Positions 6,032 to 8,071 of a stretch of DNA of 8,071 nt are shown in pieces. The DNA is from Acidimicrobiia bacterium. GTDB taxonomy: Bacteria > Actinomycetota > Acidimicrobiia > Acidimicrobiales > Ilumatobacteraceae. Location: positions 1 through 8,071 of the forward strand of contig RHCK01000063.1 in assembly GCA_010030605.1 (NCBI GenBank). The letters run 5' to 3'. Under the pieces are notes generated by a model, which was not told the origin of the DNA, did no database searches, and saw only the letters and a program-made list of their open reading frames with translations. The position numbers and the translations under genes are program-made. The first letter of the stretch is position 1, and the number at the start of each line of letters is the position of its first letter.

Positions 6032-6838
6032 GTGACCACCAACGCCGAATCCGCACTCGCCAACGCCGCCCAAGGCGGCAACGCCAACCTGCTCGCGATG
6101 CCATCGTTCAACACCGTCGAAGAGGAGCGCGCGTACCGCAAGTCTCGCCTGGCGGGCGCTTTGCGCATCTTCGGTCGAATGGGCTTCGGAGAGGGCGTCG
6201 CCGGCCACATCACCGTTCGTGATCCCGAGAAGCCCGATCACTTCTGGGTGAACCCCTTCGGTCTGAGTTTCCGACACATGCGCGTCAGCGATCTGTTGCT
6301 CGTGAATCATCACGGCGAGGTCGTGGTCGGAGAACTTCCGGTGAATCGCGCCGCGTTCGTCATCCACTCGGCGATTCATGCGGCTCGACCCGACGTGATC
6401 GCGGCCGCGCACGCGCATTCGGTGCACGGCAAGGCCTTCAGCTCGCTCGGCATTCCGCTCGACCCCATCACTCAGGACGCCTGCATCTTCTACGAGGACC
6501 ATGTGGTCATCTCCGAACAAGGTGGAGCCGTGGTGTTCGACGTGGACGCCGGCAAGGAGCTGGCCTCCATGTTCCCCACCGGCAAGGCCGCGATCCATCA
6601 AAACCACGGTCTGTTCACCGTGGGTAGCACGGTCGAAGAAGCGGCCTTCTGGTTCTTGTCGATGGATCGATCGTGCCAGGCCCAGTTGTTGGCGATGGCC
6701 GCCGGCACGCCCAAACACATCAAGCACGAGTACGCCGCCTACACCCGCGATCAAACCGGGCATTCGTTGGCCGGCTGGTTCCAGTTCCAACCGCTGTGGC
6801 AGGAGATCTGTCGCACCGATCCCGAACTGTTCGACTGA
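6032..6838 (+). CDS. class II aldolase/adducin-family protein
   Basis: The 268-residue protein contains one aldolase II domain from about residue 35 to 230. The three metal ligands of the family are present: H127 and H129 in HAHS, and H192 in QNHG. Other markers are GEGVAGHITVRDP (53-65), VNPFG (73-77), and NRAAFVIHSAIHAARPDV (105-122). In L-fuculose-phosphate aldolase a catalytic Glu sits four residues before the first His of that block; here it is A108, as in the adducin-like branch (mammalian adducin has Gly there). A metal-binding protein is therefore well supported, but retro-aldol activity is not; decarboxylase, dehydratase or another role is possible. The GTG at 6032 is preferred because of the -10-like box 7 nt upstream. 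ATG 6098 is the fallback and would remove only an Ala/Asn-rich tail. The exporter gene follows after 47 nt. Confidence 0.88.
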   Translation: MTTNAESALANAAQGGNANLLAMPSFNTVEEERAYRKSRLAGALRIFGRMGFGEGVAGHITVRDPEKPDHFWVNPFGLSFRHMRVSDLLLVNHHGEVVVGELPVNRAAFVIHSAIHAARPDVIAAAHAHSVHGKAFSSLGIPLDPITQDACIFYEDHVVISEQGGAVVFDVDAGKELASMFPTGKAAIHQNHGLFTVGSTVEEAAFWFLSMDRSCQAQLLAMAAGTPKHIKHEYAAYTRDQTGHSLAGWFQFQPLWQEICRTDPELFD

Positions 6839-6885
6839 ACTCCGTCGATCACTCCCCCCGCCGACCGTCCGCGGTTGGGTCGTTC

Positions 6886-7722
6886 ATGGCCACGGCCTCG
6901 CCGGAGGCTCTCTTCGTCCTGAGCGCAACCGCGCAATACATCGGCGCGGTCATCGCGATCGATCTCTTCGACCAGGTCGATCCGGCCACGGTGGCATGGT
7001 TGCGCGTTTTCGGTGCCGCGGTGGCCTTGCTGTTGGTGTCCGGTCGGCACTTGTTGCGTCCCTGGACCCGCGCCGACTTCGTGGCCATGACCGTGTTCGG
7101 TGTCGCCACGGCGCTCATGAACACGTTCTTCTACCTCGCCATCGACCGTCTGCCGTTGGGCAAGGGAGTGGCGATCGAATTCATCGGCCCCATCTCCGTG
7201 GCCGCGGTTCGCACTCGATCCCGGCGCAACGCTCTGGCGTTGGTGTTGGCCGCCATCGGTGTGGCCGTGCTGTCCGGCGTGGAACTGGACGGCGAACCAT
7301 TGGGCTTGTTGTTCATCTTCCTCGCCTCGGCGATGTGGGCCACCTACATCGTGATCGGCTCGAAAGTGGCCCAACAGAATCGCGGCGTGTCCGGGCTGGG
7401 TTTCGGACTGTTGATCGGTGCGGTGGTGGTGACCCCCATCGGAGCGCCCTCGAGCGGTCCGGTCTGGGCCTCGCCTCACCTCATCGTGTTGTGCATGTTC
7501 GTAGGCGTGATGTCGAACGCCATCGGTTACGGCATCGATCAATCGGTGTTGCGCCGAATTCCCATTCGTCGGTTCAGCGTTCTGTTGGCGTTGCTTCCCG
7601 TGACGGCCACCGCGGTGGCCTTCGTCGCCCTCGATCAGCGTCCGAGTGCCATCGACCTCGTGGGTATGGCTCTCGTGCTCACTGGAGTCGTCGTTCAGGA
7701 GCGCGAGAAACTCGACGCCTGA
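6886..7722 (+). CDS. EamA/DMT-superfamily transporter (RhtA-like)
   Basis: The 278-residue protein is hydrophobic throughout and has the size of a ten-helix drug/metabolite transporter made of two EamA repeats. The first helix is near residues 8-28, and helix 2 (34-52) begins with the typical VAWLRVFGAA. The central motif NTFFYLAIDRLPLGKGVAIEFIGP (79-102) is highly characteristic of the RhtA/YdcZ-like threonine-homoserine exporter branch, and GYGIDQSVLRRIPIRRFSVLLALLPV marks the second repeat. The likely role is proton-driven export of an amino acid or similar small metabolite across the inner membrane; the true substrate is not visible. The ATG at 6886 places the first membrane helix at the expected position; no good ribosome-binding site precedes it. 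It lies 47 nt behind the aldolase-like gene and may be co-transcribed. Its stop is 12 nt from that of the convergent moeB-like gene. Confidence 0.9.
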   Translation: MATASPEALFVLSATAQYIGAVIAIDLFDQVDPATVAWLRVFGAAVALLLVSGRHLLRPWTRADFVAMTVFGVATALMNTFFYLAIDRLPLGKGVAIEFIGPISVAAVRTRSRRNALALVLAAIGVAVLSGVELDGEPLGLLFIFLASAMWATYIVIGSKVAQQNRGVSGLGFGLLIGAVVVTPIGAPSSGPVWASPHLIVLCMFVGVMSNAIGYGIDQSVLRRIPIRRFSVLLALLPVTATAVAFVALDQRPSAIDLVGMALVLTGVVVQEREKLDA

Positions 7723-7734
7723 GACGGTTCGAGA

Positions 7735-8071
7735 TCAGTGCCCCATCCAGGGCGCGCACAGACCATCGAGGTCGCGCACCTGGATCTTGTCGCGGTTGGC
7801 CCACGTGACCGGGTTGGTCGGATCGGCCTGCAACTTGAACGTGCGGAAACTCATCTCGGTGGTGTCCACCGCCAGGATGCGACCAATCAACCCGTCACCC
7901 AACTCCAACAGAATCTTGATGGTCTCGAGAGCCTGGATCGATCCGATGATGCCGGGTAGCACACCGAGCACTCCGGCCTCGGCGCACGACGGAGCCAGTT
8001 CGGCCGGCGGCGGTTCGGGCACCATGTCGCGATAGGTCGGCCCGAGCTTGGGATGGAACACCGACACCATG
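7735..8071 (-). CDS. MoeB/MoeZ/ThiF-type adenylyltransferase, C-terminal part (5' end outside window)
   Basis: The visible 111 codons are the end of an E1-like, ATP-dependent enzyme that adenylates the C-terminal glycine of a ubiquitin-like sulfur carrier (MoaD, ThiS or CysO). YRDMVPEPPP and PSCAEAGVLGVLPGIIGSIQALETIK are the classic motif block, including the Cys of SCAEAG, followed by GRILAVDTTEMSFRTFKL. E. coli MoeB holds a zinc with two CxxC pairs (CYRC and CPxC); here the aligned positions read TYRD and NPVT, so all four ligands are missing. From memory, mycobacterial MoeZ shows the same loss. MoeZ carries a C-terminal rhodanese domain, but this protein stops about 20 residues after the adenylyltransferase core (DLDGLCAPWMGH), so that domain is absent at this end. 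A Met codon falls at the window edge (8070-8068) but is internal to the domain, not the start. Confidence 0.88.
   Translation of the reverse strand, partial: MVSVFHPKLGPTYRDMVPEPPPAELAPSCAEAGVLGVLPGIIGSIQALETIKILLELGDGLIGRILAVDTTEMSFRTFKLQADPTNPVTWANRDKIQVRDLDGLCAPWMGH

Noticed and set aside
5921..6790. Minus-strand open frame (289 codons) opposite the aldolase-like gene
   Set aside because: It is antisense to a protein with clear family motifs, has biased composition and would overlap the ridA-like start.
7711..7733. Inverted repeat CTCGA / TCGAG near the end of the exporter gene as a terminator
   Set aside because: The stem has only five pairs around a 13-nt loop, begins inside the coding sequence and lacks a T-run. 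It is likely chance.
6501..7808. Plus-strand open frame (435 codons) across the aldolase and exporter genes in another frame
   Set aside because: It is extremely Arg/Pro/His-rich and out of frame with two well-supported proteins. The exporter frame encodes a coherent multi-helix membrane protein instead.
1..8071. CRISPR arrays, tRNA/rRNA genes, insertion sequences, phage or defence genes
   Set aside because: No spaced direct repeats, tRNA-like folds, transposase or integrase motifs were seen, and genes fill nearly all of the window with uniform high-GC codon use.

Overview
The window is high-GC DNA, fully packed with genes, from what looks like a free-living actinobacterium. The clues are TANNNT-type -10 boxes directly in front of start codons (leaderless mRNAs), an adenylyltransferase of the actinobacterial MoeZ type, and broad similarity of the proteins to actinobacterial homologues. 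An Acidimicrobiia-like host (Ilumatobacter or relatives) is my best guess, but this is inference from protein flavour, not a database result. There are no RNA genes, mobile elements, CRISPR arrays or long repeats, and no gene-free stretch over 300 bases. Nothing suggests recent horizontal transfer.

Left part (1-3901, + strand): the C-terminal part of a Kup-type potassium transporter, then a tight four-gene run. The run encodes a TIGR01777-type SDR epimerase, an FAD-dependent oxidoreductase of the amine-oxidase/phytoene-desaturase superfamily, an SRPBCC (START-like) hydrophobic-ligand protein and a small FMN nitroreductase. Junctions in the run are 1 nt, 11 nt and an ATGA overlap, so it is almost certainly one operon. 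It combines three redox enzymes with a possible lipid or isoprenoid carrier, and its substrate is unknown. It is the part of the window most likely to hide an uncharacterised pathway.

Middle (3905-5924, - strand): a RidA-family protein followed by the B12-domain-less large subunit of an acyl-CoA mutase. The mutase keeps the Tyr/Arg pair that methylmalonyl-CoA mutase uses to hold the substrate carboxylate. Its cobalamin-binding small subunit is not in the window. The mutase and the nitroreductase end tail to tail with 3 nt between stop codons.

Right part (5925-8071): a 107-bp divergent promoter region, then a class II aldolase/adducin-family protein and an EamA/RhtA-like exporter on the + strand. 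Convergent with these is the C-terminal end of a MoeB/MoeZ/ThiF-type adenylyltransferase that lacks all four structural zinc cysteines and has no C-terminal rhodanese domain.

Overall the window is mostly housekeeping and central metabolism. I did not find a clearly new system. The most useful leads are the four-gene redox/SRPBCC operon, the recurring leaderless-promoter geometry, and active-site departures in the RidA-like, aldolase-like and MoeZ-like proteins.
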